Shown here piece after piece: positions 1-6,018 of a DNA stretch of 8,879 nucleotides. The position numbers were made by a program, and so were the translations under genes. The stretch is from Candidatus Levyibacteriota bacterium (GTDB lineage Bacteria; Patescibacteriota; Microgenomatia; Levybacterales; UBA12049). The notes beneath the pieces are model-generated. The model ran no database searches, was not told the DNA's origin, and saw only the letters and a program-made list of their open reading frames with translations. Position 1 is the stretch's first letter; each line of letters opens with the position of its first letter. The stretch lies in contig JAHFKE010000043.1 of assembly GCA_023245515.1 (NCBI GenBank), positions 1 through 8,879 of the forward strand, read 5' to 3'.

Positions 1-1096
1 CCGCTTGCACATTTACCAAATCCTGAGAATCAAAAATAGTAATATTTCCTGTATGAGAGGCCTGCTCATCGGAAGAGCCCCAAGGAACAAGTGTTGGCTT
101 GATCTCTGAGGAATTATGCTCTTTCATAACACCTTTCGCTCTCCAAAAAGCTATATGCATACGGGTTACGTCTGTAGGTAAAACTCGGTAATACATACGA
201 GTAGAAGTCAGACCCGTTGGAGTACCTGGGACTGGCGGAGCAAAGTTAAGCTGAAAATGTCCATCAGCTATTTCCGGTGGAGCATTAACTCCCAACTTAT
301 ACCTTGCTAGAGTTGATGCTAAGTACGTTGTCATCATTCCGTCAATTTGAGAAGAATCTCTTTCCGGATATAATTTAGAATAGCGATCTCGATAAAATTG
401 TCGCTGCTCGGCAGGAACTGCACCTTGCCATCCGACCTCTTGGAGTGCTTTGAAACTATCTAGCTCAGAAGCATTATCAATACCTGCGCGATCGCTGTCT
501 GCGATATAGGCACTCAGTAAAGGTGCATACCCACGAGATTCATCACAAAAATCCTCAGGGCGTACTAATGCACTCTCTCTCACAACTGACATGAAATCGT
601 TATGACCCAAAACTCTGATTAAAGAATCCAGACCCCTACCATATGATTCCATAGTTCTTTCTATACCTGGCTCTCCGCCTTCCAAATATAATCCGGTAAC
701 ATCTTCAAATCTGAAAAAATATTCTACACCGGGTGAGTATACCTGCCGCACTGTCTCTGCTTGACTATTGAGTGTTTTTAACATGGCAACTTCTGCTAAA
801 TCAACCCCTTCATCCATAATTGGCTTTTTAGGTCCCATAGGGACGAGTACGGGGATGGGCGACTCCTCTTTTACGTGTCTTTCTACAAGACTTCTCATAC
901 TACCTTTGCTACCTTCTGGAACAGGTATCGACTGTCTCTGCTTTCTAGAACCAAGCATCCTATCAACAATTGCTTCGGGCAAAGTTGGTCTATCTCCCGA
1001 AGAAGACAAGGGCAATTCAGACTGTACAAATGCAGATGTTGCAATGGCAAATCTTTCCGGCAATCCTTCTGTTCGTATAGAAAATTCTTTTCTCAT
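1..1096 (-). CDS. Unrecognised protein, 3' end cut by window; faint PvcA/DIT1 (isonitrile synthase)-like pattern
   Basis: Reading the minus strand from ATG at 1096 gives 365 codons without a stop, running off the left edge. I do not recognise the family with confidence. A conserved-looking core lies at residues 83-165: a proline/lysine stretch (VPMGPKKP, 85-92), an acidic-hydrophobic helix (DLAEVAMLKTL, 99-109), YSPG (120-123), FEDVTG (130-135) and an amphipathic helix ending RVLG. A later basic strand (MHIAFWRAKGV) leads to VPWGSSDE at 337-344. This order loosely recalls L-tyrosine isonitrile synthases (PvcA/DIT1), which have a P..PxK segment, a helix, Y.PG and a late TPWHG-like motif, but the match is from memory and weak. 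There is no signal peptide or membrane segment. It has its own promoter (1140-1168) giving a leader of about 36 nt, which supports this ATG, although no clear Shine-Dalgarno sequence is present. The frame is open back to about 1199, but a start there would lie upstream of the promoter. Confidence 0.8.
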   Translation of the reverse strand, partial: MRKEFSIRTEGLPERFAIATSAFVQSELPLSSSGDRPTLPEAIVDRMLGSRKQRQSIPVPEGSKGSMRSLVERHVKEESPIPVLVPMGPKKPIMDEGVDLAEVAMLKTLNSQAETVRQVYSPGVEYFFRFEDVTGLYLEGGEPGIERTMESYGRGLDSLIRVLGHNDFMSVVRESALVRPEDFCDESRGYAPLLSAYIADSDRAGIDNASELDSFKALQEVGWQGAVPAEQRQFYRDRYSKLYPERDSSQIDGMMTTYLASTLARYKLGVNAPPEIADGHFQLNFAPPVPGTPTGLTSTRMYYRVLPTDVTRMHIAFWRAKGVMKEHNSSEIKPTLVPWGSSDEQASHTGNITIFDSQDLVNVQA

Positions 1097-1139
1097 ATAT
1101 AATTTTAAATAAAGGAAGATATAAAAATCCCAGATGGGT

Positions 1140-1168
1140 ATTATAGTATATAAACCTAACAAAATCAA
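1140..1168 (-). promoter_or_regulatory. Sigma-70-type promoter for the 1-1096 gene
   Basis: On the minus strand TTGATT (1168-1163), a 17-bp spacer and a perfect TATAAT (1145-1140) lie 43 bp before the ATG at 1096. Transcription would start near 1133. It sits in the 135-bp gap after maf, so the left gene can be transcribed independently of maf. Confidence 0.7.
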
Positions 1169-1231
1169 CTCTCTCAAAGCAGATACTACGAGGTGGTATC
1201 ATATGTATATAATGAAGAGAAATTTTTTATT

Positions 1232-1807
1232 CTATGAGTTATCTTTTACTTTCTCCATCAATTCTTCAACTAATTTCAGTGGTAGACCTGTAACACTATC
1301 GGGATCTCCCTCAATACGCTCTACGTAGGGCTTCAAGAGGGGATGTTCGATGATAAATCCTCCTGCTGCGTGCATGACTTTGCGCTCTTTTATCAGCTCA
1401 TCAATCACAGCCTGCGGGATAGGCTTAAAATATACTCTGGCAATATCCACTCCTTCTACCCTCTTGCCGGTAGCGGTGTTCACAACGACGACAGCCGTGT
1501 TAGTCTGCACGGGATCTATGCCATAACTTCTCAGATATTCTCCTGCTTGATGCTCAGATTCAGGCTTCTCCCTAAGCTCTTTATTGTAGACAACTACTTG
1601 CTCTGAGGTTATGAGTATGGCCGGTTCGTGTATGATAGTGAGCAATTTATCAGCTTTAGCTCTGGCAATGAGAAGAGGAAGCTCTTCATGGTTATCAGAT
1701 CTGATCGCTTTTTCATCAATATCCGCGACTCTTATCTCAAATGTGTATCCTGCTTTTTCCAAGACCTCTTTTCGTCCGATTGATTGGGAACCTAAAATAA
1801 TTTTCAT
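1232..1807 (-). CDS. maf: Maf-family nucleoside triphosphate pyrophosphatase, plant-like subtype
   Basis: The 191-residue product has the Maf layout: the N-terminal strand and loop MKIILGSQSIGRKEVL (family pattern LxSxSxRRxxLL), ADIDE at 28-32, a K-rich ARAKADKL helix, TSEQVVVY at 67-74, REKPES at 79-84, and GDPDSVTGLP at 167-176. Maf proteins hydrolyse nucleoside triphosphates, often modified or non-canonical ones, to monophosphate and pyrophosphate in the cytoplasm. REKP and the segment AGGFIIEHPLLKPYV (148-162) match the plant and archaeal-like Maf group rather than the E. coli YhdE type. The aspartate usually seen in the (A/S)DQVV motif, taken as the catalytic base, is glutamate here (E69). 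The frame opens at 1825, but the family begins at MKII, so ATG 1807 is chosen. Length is normal. The downstream gene has its own promoter; the upstream gene diverges. Confidence 0.9.
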   Translation of the reverse strand: MKIILGSQSIGRKEVLEKAGYTFEIRVADIDEKAIRSDNHEELPLLIARAKADKLLTIIHEPAILITSEQVVVYNKELREKPESEHQAGEYLRSYGIDPVQTNTAVVVVNTATGKRVEGVDIARVYFKPIPQAVIDELIKERKVMHAAGGFIIEHPLLKPYVERIEGDPDSVTGLPLKLVEELMEKVKDNS

Positions 1808-1813
1808 TAAGTC

Positions 1814-1842
1814 ATTATAAAGCATTTGTTATAATCTTACGA
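1814..1842 (-). promoter_or_regulatory. Possible maf promoter, near-leaderless
   Basis: A perfect TATAAT (1819-1814 on the minus strand) ends six bases before ATG 1807; a poor -35 (TCGTAA, 1842-1837) lies 17 bp upstream. A second, slightly upstream TATAAC (1833-1828) is an alternative. If the first is used, transcription would begin at or beside the start codon. The weak -35 keeps confidence low. Confidence 0.35.
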
Positions 1843-1876
1843 AACCGCGAAACAAAGGCGTTTCGTTTTGGTTTTT
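1839..1876 (+). terminator. Hairpin followed by T-rich tract in the leader of the membrane-protein gene
   Basis: ACGAAAC (1839-1845) pairs with GTTTCGT (1860-1866); two inner GC pairs are possible around a bulge. On the plus strand the stem runs into a T-rich tract (1866-1876, interrupted by GG). A plus-strand TATAAT lies just upstream at 1830-1835, so this could be an attenuator in a 120-nt leader of the 1956 gene. A plain terminator makes less sense because no plus-strand gene precedes it. The stem is short, so the call is tentative. Confidence 0.3.
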
Positions 1877-1944
1877 AGTTCATTAACATGTTATGGAAGA
1901 AAGGAGATCTTGCTTTTCAGTACGAATCATTTAAGTGCTTCTAG

Positions 1945-1952
1945 AAAGGGAG
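1945..1952 (+). promoter_or_regulatory. Shine-Dalgarno sequence deciding the start at 1956
   Basis: AAAGGGAG ends three bases before ATG 1956 and its AAAGG core is six bases away. It favours this ATG over the in-frame GTG at 1935. A second strong purine-rich site, AAGGAGAT at 1901-1908, has no in-frame start for this gene at a suitable distance. Confidence 0.6.
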
Positions 1953-1955
1953 TAC

Positions 1956-2906
1956 ATGTTAGAACAGGTACTTCTTGCACCAGGAGATGATCTGACTCCG
2001 CTACAGGAATTCGCGGGACTGATCACCTTCGTCAACGTCTTCTTGGTACTTGGCAGTATTGCCGTGACGGTATGCTTCGCATATCTTTTCGGCTCATACG
2101 TCAAGGACCTCATGAAGGTGCTCAAGAACGTTCCCTACGTCGTCTACGAGGTGGTGTTCTACGCCATTGGCGTCGGACTTCTCCTTTGGGGATTGAGACT
2201 GGGGGACTCGATCAGCGAGTACGTGGGACTCACGGGCTGCCTGCTTGTTATGGCAGCTCTGGGGTTCAGTGCTACCAAGCGCAAGTTCGCACGCGATCCG
2301 TTCCGGTTCTCCGGAATTCTCTTCGTCGCGTGGACTGCTGCCGCCGTGGTCTACGGGAGTTCTTTGCTCGGCTTCTTCGCCGTGGCAGCGCTCCTATCGG
2401 CTCTCGGCTTCAGCGTCGTCGCCTCGCCGCTTTCCTACACCATCGGCTTCAGGGATGACAAGGGGTTCGGGCGAGCAACGACAGCGGCATTCGTGATTCT
2501 GGCGGGCTTCGTCGGAATTCGGGTGTCTGGTGCACACACACCAACACTCGCTGTCTTCGAATTCGGTGCGCTGTTCCTGGGAAGCTTTGTCGGCTACCTG
2601 GGACTTCTCATCGCTTCGAGCCGCTGGTACGAAGACAAGGGCAACTACGTGTTGTTCCAGGTCGTCACCATCCTGGCAGGCGTGGCTGCTCTCTTGGTCG
2701 GTTCCGTGTTCGGGATCGGCGAGCTACAGAAGATCGGCGGGACGTTCTTCGTCTTGTACCTCATTGAGAAGTTTTTCGAGGTACCTGTCGAAGGAAAGCG
2801 CGCCCGCGCTGGACTGGGACTTCTGATCGGGGCCGTTACCCTCGGGATCGGCTTCCTCGTGAAGACACACCCAGACGCAGTAGCAGGATTCCTCTTCCTA
2901 CCATAA
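1956..2906 (+). CDS. Polytopic membrane protein of unknown function, G+C-rich
   Basis: The 316-residue product is almost entirely hydrophobic, with about nine or ten likely transmembrane segments (roughly 20-46, 61-82, 90-105, 118-136, 138-158, 174-191, 199-221, 231-254, 262-274, 286-303). The short polar loops include KRKFARDPFRF (108-118), a FRDDKGFGR loop (165-173), SSRWYEDKGNY (221-231) and EKFFEVPVEGKRAR (271-284). I see no known transporter or enzyme motif and do not recognise the family; a small conserved bacterial membrane protein is the safest reading. Codons end overwhelmingly in C or G: one 60-base stretch (2401-2460) is 62% G+C, while flanking genes are visibly AT-richer. Both other frames stay open for long stretches as a result. 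It stands alone on its strand, divergent from maf and convergent with the kinase operon. The composition suggests recent acquisition or a strongly different codon selection. Confidence 0.85.
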   Translation: MLEQVLLAPGDDLTPLQEFAGLITFVNVFLVLGSIAVTVCFAYLFGSYVKDLMKVLKNVPYVVYEVVFYAIGVGLLLWGLRLGDSISEYVGLTGCLLVMAALGFSATKRKFARDPFRFSGILFVAWTAAAVVYGSSLLGFFAVAALLSALGFSVVASPLSYTIGFRDDKGFGRATTAAFVILAGFVGIRVSGAHTPTLAVFEFGALFLGSFVGYLGLLIASSRWYEDKGNYVLFQVVTILAGVAALLVGSVFGIGELQKIGGTFFVLYLIEKFFEVPVEGKRARAGLGLLIGAVTLGIGFLVKTHPDAVAGFLFLP

Positions 2907-2917
2907 CTAACCAACGA

Positions 2918-2949
2918 TCGGAGTGATAAACAAAGTCACATAACTCCGA
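2918..2949. terminator. Inverted repeat just after the membrane-protein gene
   Basis: TCGGAGT (2918-2924) and ACTCCGA (2943-2949) form a perfect 7-bp stem with an 18-nt loop, beginning 12 bases after the stop codon at 2906. Inside, GTGA and TCAC offer a competing short stem. There is no T tract after it, so this is a hairpin in the expected terminator position rather than a proven intrinsic terminator. Confidence 0.4.
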
Positions 2950-2950
2950 G

Positions 2951-3055
2951 GGGATAAAATGCCGCTAAAGCGTGCCGCACTGACTTATACAGAATGCGAT
3001 TATTCGCTATCAAAATTCTGTTATTTCAGACCGCACACACTTGACATTTTATCCC
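2951..3055. repeat. Long imperfect palindrome, possible structured RNA
   Basis: GGGATAAAATG (2951-2961) is exactly complementary to CATTTTATCCC (3045-3055). Inside, nested pairs occur in register: GTGC (2972-2975) with GCAC (3033-3036), TGA (2981-2983) with TCA (3026-3028), ACAGAAT (2989-2995) with ATTCTGT (3015-3021), and a tip GCGA/TCGC (2996-2999 with 3004-3007). The nesting over 105 bases is more than chance would usually give and resembles a folded RNA or a mobile-element palindrome. No known RNA family was recognised. Confidence 0.5.
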
Positions 3056-3112
3056 TTCTCTTGTGATTCTCAAAGAGTAATAAGGAGATGAGAATTAGAA
3101 AAGAAGGGATAA
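3049..3112. repeat. 24-bp inverted repeat with 16-nt loop
   Basis: The arms 3049-3072 and 3089-3112 are complementary at 21 of 24 positions, the outer ten (TTATCCCTTC with GAAGGGATAA) without mismatch. The left arm shares TTATCCC with the end of the preceding palindrome, so the two folds exclude one another. It lies between convergent genes, where a bidirectional terminator is expected, but neither strand shows a T run after the stem. Confidence 0.6.
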
Positions 3113-3124
3113 TGGGGATTATTG

Positions 3125-3169
3125 CTACTTCTTGGCAAGCTTGTAATAGCTGGTTTTTGTGATACCGAA
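3125..3169 (-). pseudogene. Remnant of a fic gene 3' end (last 14 codons plus stop)
   Basis: Minus-strand translation gives FGITKTSYYKLAKK and a stop, identical to the C-terminus of the Fic protein encoded 2.8 kb away (5974-6018). At DNA level 39 of 45 bases match; all six differences are at third codon positions, five synonymous and one exchanging TAG for TAA. The remnant starts two bases after the kinase stop codon (3172) and homology ends on both sides at or very near these limits. No start or ribosome binding site precedes it. It therefore looks like a displaced gene tail left by recombination or integration at fic, taken from a diverged copy that had been under protein-level selection. 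Confidence 0.8.
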
Positions 3170-3171
3170 AA

Positions 3172-3738
3172 TTAAGCTGCAATATTCAGTATATTTTCAA
3201 CCCTTGCTGCTCTCTCATACACAGTACCGCTTAGTAGTTCGTAGGGAAAATTATTTTCTCTAAAAAAATCCAAAAATGCTCCTTGAATCTTGCGTCTTGT
3301 ATCAACGCCTTCAATCCTTACCTTGTCATTCTTAAAAGGCACACCTGTAGCATCGAGTAAGACAAATGAGCTATATGTAGGAATCCAGTCCTTGACCCTT
3401 TCAACAAGCATCTCGGCTGCATCATAGTCTTCATGGGCTCTGAGGTGAACAGGGGAATCCAGTACTGATCTGTCACAGATAATTATTTCTGGTTTTGTGG
3501 CATGGACTTTCTTTTCCTCTAGGAGAATTAAATCCTGAAGTCTTGCCTGAACACCAAAGGAAAACATGTCCGCTTCAGAGGTAGGATTTTCTTGAAAAAA
3601 TTTACGACCAACTTCGTCAACAAATCCAACCTTAGGATTACCGCGATGTCTTCCTCTTAACTCATTTAAGAGTGTTGTTTTGCCGACGCTCGCGGCTCCA
3701 ACGAAGGCAATTTTTGTTGTTAGTTCTCTTTCTGCCAT
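3172..3738 (-). CDS. P-loop kinase/NTPase of the AAA_28 (NadR-like) type
   Basis: The 188-residue protein has a Walker A loop GAASVGKT (14-21), a DEVGRKF segment (41-47) resembling the substrate-side E..R motif of NadR-type kinases, the Walker B-like strand and acid IIICDRSVLDS (85-95), a basic lid region TRRKIQGAFLDFF (residues about 147-159) and the closing pattern LLSGTVYERAARV typical of this group. These small proteins are nucleoside, ribosylnicotinamide or thymidylate-kinase relatives; the substrate here is not evident. Length is typical for a complete single domain. It starts 10 bp after the purB-HAD stop with no clear Shine-Dalgarno, so it is probably cotranscribed and translationally coupled with that gene. 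The linkage suggests nucleotide metabolism or salvage. Immediately downstream is a fic tail remnant (3125-3169). Confidence 0.85.
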   Translation of the reverse strand: MAERELTTKIAFVGAASVGKTTLLNELRGRHRGNPKVGFVDEVGRKFFQENPTSEADMFSFGVQARLQDLILLEEKKVHATKPEIIICDRSVLDSPVHLRAHEDYDAAEMLVERVKDWIPTYSSFVLLDATGVPFKNDKVRIEGVDTRRKIQGAFLDFFRENNFPYELLSGTVYERAARVENILNIAA

Positions 3739-3748
3739 ATGTTATTAA

Positions 3749-4960
3749 TTAACGACCAAAGCGTTTACCTACTGGTCTAAGGCTATCATAATGGTGCGTC
3801 GGATTTGCCCCTCGTGGGTCTAGCGGCTCACTGGAAACAATAACAGTTTTTACTCCCAGAGCATTCCCTGCGATCACATCGTCGACCTGATTATCCCCAA
3901 CAAAAACCACTCTTTCAGGCTCCGATATCCCTAGCTTTTCAAGACCTATGGCAACTGGCTCAGGGTGAGGCTTGCGCCTAGCAACATCATCCCTGTTAAC
4001 GATAACATCAAAAAGATCAGTAATACCATAATTGTTTAGGATTCTTGGCAGAGAGTTGGACCCCCTTGTGGTTATAATTCCAGTTTTTTTACCTGCAGCC
4101 CTTAACGCTTCTAGGGTTTCTACTGCTCCATCAGCAAGTCTAAGCCGGTCATCAAAAGTACCCGAGACCTGATTATTTACCTCTTGAAATTGATCTTCAG
4201 TTACCTGTGCCTCAGGATGTTGAAGATTGTATCTGTTAACCATTAACTGCTTCATCTCTCGATAATCACTTCTGTCACCAAACTCTGCAATTTCTTCAGG
4301 ACTAAAACCCATCCCCATACGATCAGAGATTTCAGCAAGACGTGCATGAAGCTCTTCTTTCTCTCCAACCTGCAATGTGCCATCAAAATCAAAAAGCACG
4401 GCATCGACCCCATTAGCCTCATCCAACACTCCTTTCTCAACTTTACTTCGAAGCTTTTTATATTTTCTCACAGTCCTCTCTGCTATCTCTCCTGCTTTAC
4501 CTGTGTAATCCTCAGGCTTAAGATCTCTTAATTTTTGCTTTAATTCCTCATCAGGAATATTCTCCTCGATGATTTTGCTTAGCGTATCCCGATCAAGCCG
4601 TCTTCCGCGGGTAACATGCTTTATGGTCATATATATATTTGGAGCCCCCGCAATTCTGCCAGCAATCTGTACCGCTTCACTTAGAATCTCAGGTGTTGCT
4701 TGCAATTCACGCAAGGCGGTCTCATCATCTACCCGCAATGTGTCCAGTCCTTCCGAAATGTATGACAGACCGACAAGACTCTTGCCAAGCATTTCACCAT
4801 ATGCCCTCTCCCATGGATGATCAGTCAAGTCTCTTTCAAAAGCACTCGGAATTAATCCATTCGCGGCCCCATCTATTTCTTGACTTGACTGCTCAAAATA
4901 CCCTTGTCCAACCTCAAAAAACCACGGGTTTATTTTATGCGGCATGACAGAGGATCCCAC
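3749..4960 (-). CDS. C-terminal part of adenylosuccinate lyase fused to a HAD-superfamily phosphatase
   Basis: This stretch holds the lyase signature loop GSSVMPHKINP (carrying the mobile-loop serine), then RDLTDHPWERAYGEML, TRGRRLD and KPEDYTGKAGEIAE, all matching E. coli-type PurB to its end. About 20 residues later a complete HAD domain begins: motif I DFDGT, motif II ITTRGS, motif III lysine in RRKPHPEP and motif IV VGDNQVDD, with a helical cap between motifs I and II, like phosphoglycolate-phosphatase or 5'-nucleotidase relatives. With the frameshift at 4991-4995 repaired, it joins the N-terminal part as one 709-residue protein (lyase about 1-475, HAD about 490-709; DFDGT at about 497). 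As sequenced, it could only be made from an internal start such as GTG 4960 or ATG 4945, which would lack most of the lyase. The fusion suggests a purine nucleotide made by the lyase is dephosphorylated locally; that is inference. Confidence 0.85.
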   Translation of the reverse strand: MGSSVMPHKINPWFFEVGQGYFEQSSQEIDGAANGLIPSAFERDLTDHPWERAYGEMLGKSLVGLSYISEGLDTLRVDDETALRELQATPEILSEAVQIAGRIAGAPNIYMTIKHVTRGRRLDRDTLSKIIEENIPDEELKQKLRDLKPEDYTGKAGEIAERTVRKYKKLRSKVEKGVLDEANGVDAVLFDFDGTLQVGEKEELHARLAEISDRMGMGFSPEEIAEFGDRSDYREMKQLMVNRYNLQHPEAQVTEDQFQEVNNQVSGTFDDRLRLADGAVETLEALRAAGKKTGIITTRGSNSLPRILNNYGITDLFDVIVNRDDVARRKPHPEPVAIGLEKLGISEPERVVFVGDNQVDDVIAGNALGVKTVIVSSEPLDPRGANPTHHYDSLRPVGKRFGR

Positions 4961-5879
4961 GTGACTTGCTTGACCTTCCTGATACAGCCACCCCCATCAT
5001 TACGTTGTGTCTTATATTCTCACACAGATCGCCACCAACAACATTCATGAGCTTTATTTCACCCAATGAGCGTACAATCGCAATATGTGAATTGCGCTGA
5101 TTAGCATTTTCAACATATTCAAAACCAAACCCTTCTACAAATTCTCTTGCATACTTTTCAAAATCAAAATCAGGCGCTACGGCTAGCATGGCATTATCAT
5201 TTCCTACAGCACCGCTGAATTTTCCGCTAAACTTATGCTGATTAATACCGTCCATAACGTCTGTCATTTGCTCTAGAGTATATGAAAAGCGCTTTCCAAA
5301 TGTAGTTGGAGAAGCGTTCATGCCATGTGTTTTTCCAAGAACCGGAACATGGGCGTATCGAGCAGAAAACTCAGCCAACTTATCGCCAACTTCAAGTGCT
5401 TTCGGAAGCCAAACGTTATTAATTGCATCCCGAAGCATCAAATTATATGCTAGATTATTTACATCTTCTGAAGTCATAGGAAAATGAAGCCATTCTTTCA
5501 ATCTCCCTAAGTCGTTTTCATCAAGTTTCTCTCTCAGAGTTACCTCGACAGCCTTTACATCATGTTCAAATGGACCCGCGCCATTTCTTCCAAAATGATC
5601 ATAATCAGCCGGAATTGACGCATCAAAAGCTTCGGGAGTTACCAGTCCCCGAAGAGCCTGCTTTTCTTCTTTGCTAATTGTAGGCCGTTTGGAAAAATCA
5701 CTCTCAGATAACGCAATCAACGCCTCTACTTCAACAACTGAACGATAACGGTGCAGTGCCCCTTCCGAAAGATATGGAATAAGTTCGCGCGTAAAAGGAG
5801 ACTCTCTCCCATCAACTGTAGAAATGTTATCGAGACTTCTAATATAATGATCCCTAGGGGTTAATCCTGCTTCTCTCAT
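4935..5879 (-). CDS. purB: Adenylosuccinate lyase, N-terminal part, truncated by frameshift
   Basis: PurB cleaves adenylosuccinate to AMP and SAICAR to AICAR, releasing fumarate. The E. coli-type features are present: the N-terminal TVDGR (21-25), MTSEDVNNLAYNLMLRDA (135-152), the active-site segment KTHGMNASPTTFGKR (183-197, where the common THGQPATPTT has M and N replacing Q and P), GKFSGAVGNDNA (219-230) and the long helix GEIKLMNVVGGDLCENIRHN. After MMG (294-296) the frame is lost and 18 unrelated residues follow to a stop at 4935. Removing one base from the five-C run at 4991-4995 restores WLYQEGQASHVGSS and continuity with the downstream frame. ATG 5879 is chosen because the family match starts there and a promoter lies just before it; the frame itself extends back to 6128 inside fic. 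The leader would be only about 10 nt, with no Shine-Dalgarno. Confidence 0.88.
   Translation of the reverse strand: MREAGLTPRDHYIRSLDNISTVDGRESPFTRELIPYLSEGALHRYRSVVEVEALIALSESDFSKRPTISKEEKQALRGLVTPEAFDASIPADYDHFGRNGAGPFEHDVKAVEVTLREKLDENDLGRLKEWLHFPMTSEDVNNLAYNLMLRDAINNVWLPKALEVGDKLAEFSARYAHVPVLGKTHGMNASPTTFGKRFSYTLEQMTDVMDGINQHKFSGKFSGAVGNDNAMLAVAPDFDFEKYAREFVEGFGFEYVENANQRNSHIAIVRSLGEIKLMNVVGGDLCENIRHNVMMGVAVSGRSSKSRGILCHAA
4991..4995 (-). other. Frameshift site (five-base homopolymer) inside purB
   Basis: The plus strand reads CCCCC (GGGGG in the mRNA, ATGATGGGGGTGG). With four G the sequence reads M-M-G-W-L-Y-Q and joins the two halves of the lyase exactly; with five it terminates 18 codons later. 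A one-base homopolymer error or a true recent mutation are the simplest explanations. Confidence 0.85.
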
Positions 5880-5895
5880 TTTAAAAAGTAGAACG

Positions 5896-5924
5896 ATTAT
5901 AAGTAAAAAATACGAAAATTGCAA
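5896..5924 (-). promoter_or_regulatory. Promoter of the purB-HAD/kinase operon
   Basis: Minus strand TTGCAA (5924-5919), 17-bp spacer, TATAAT (5901-5896). The -10 box ends 16 bases before ATG 5879, so the transcript leader is about 10 nt. It lies in the 94-bp gap after the fic stop codon, which otherwise shows no gene or clear terminator. Confidence 0.65.
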
Positions 5925-5973
5925 CCTGTAGTTCTTGTCGGAGTAATATGTCAGGCTTTTAGATTTGTGGAAG

Positions 5974-6018
5974 TTACTTCTTGGCGAGCTTGTAGTAGCT
6001 TGTCTTTGTGATGCCGAA
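5974..6018 (-). repeat. fic 3'-end copy matching the remnant at 3125-3169
   Basis: This 45-bp 3' end of the intact fic gene, including the stop, is the partner of the remnant: 39 of 45 identical, differences only at third codon positions. The two copies are in the same orientation and bracket the purB-HAD/kinase cassette, as left and right attachment-like sites would. Confidence 0.7.

Noticed and set aside
768..1112. Plus-strand open frame of 114 codons
   Set aside because: It is the complement of the minus-strand gene 1-1096, which has a longer frame, its own promoter and a more protein-like composition.
2072..2826. Several plus- and minus-strand frames inside the membrane-protein gene
   Set aside because: High G+C keeps stop codons rare in all frames. 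Arginine/serine-rich translations without hydrophobic pattern mark them as shadows.
3041..3046. TTGACA as a -35 box on the plus strand
   Set aside because: No acceptable -10 occurs at 16-18 bp, and the hexamer lies within the palindromic spacer with no plus-strand gene following.
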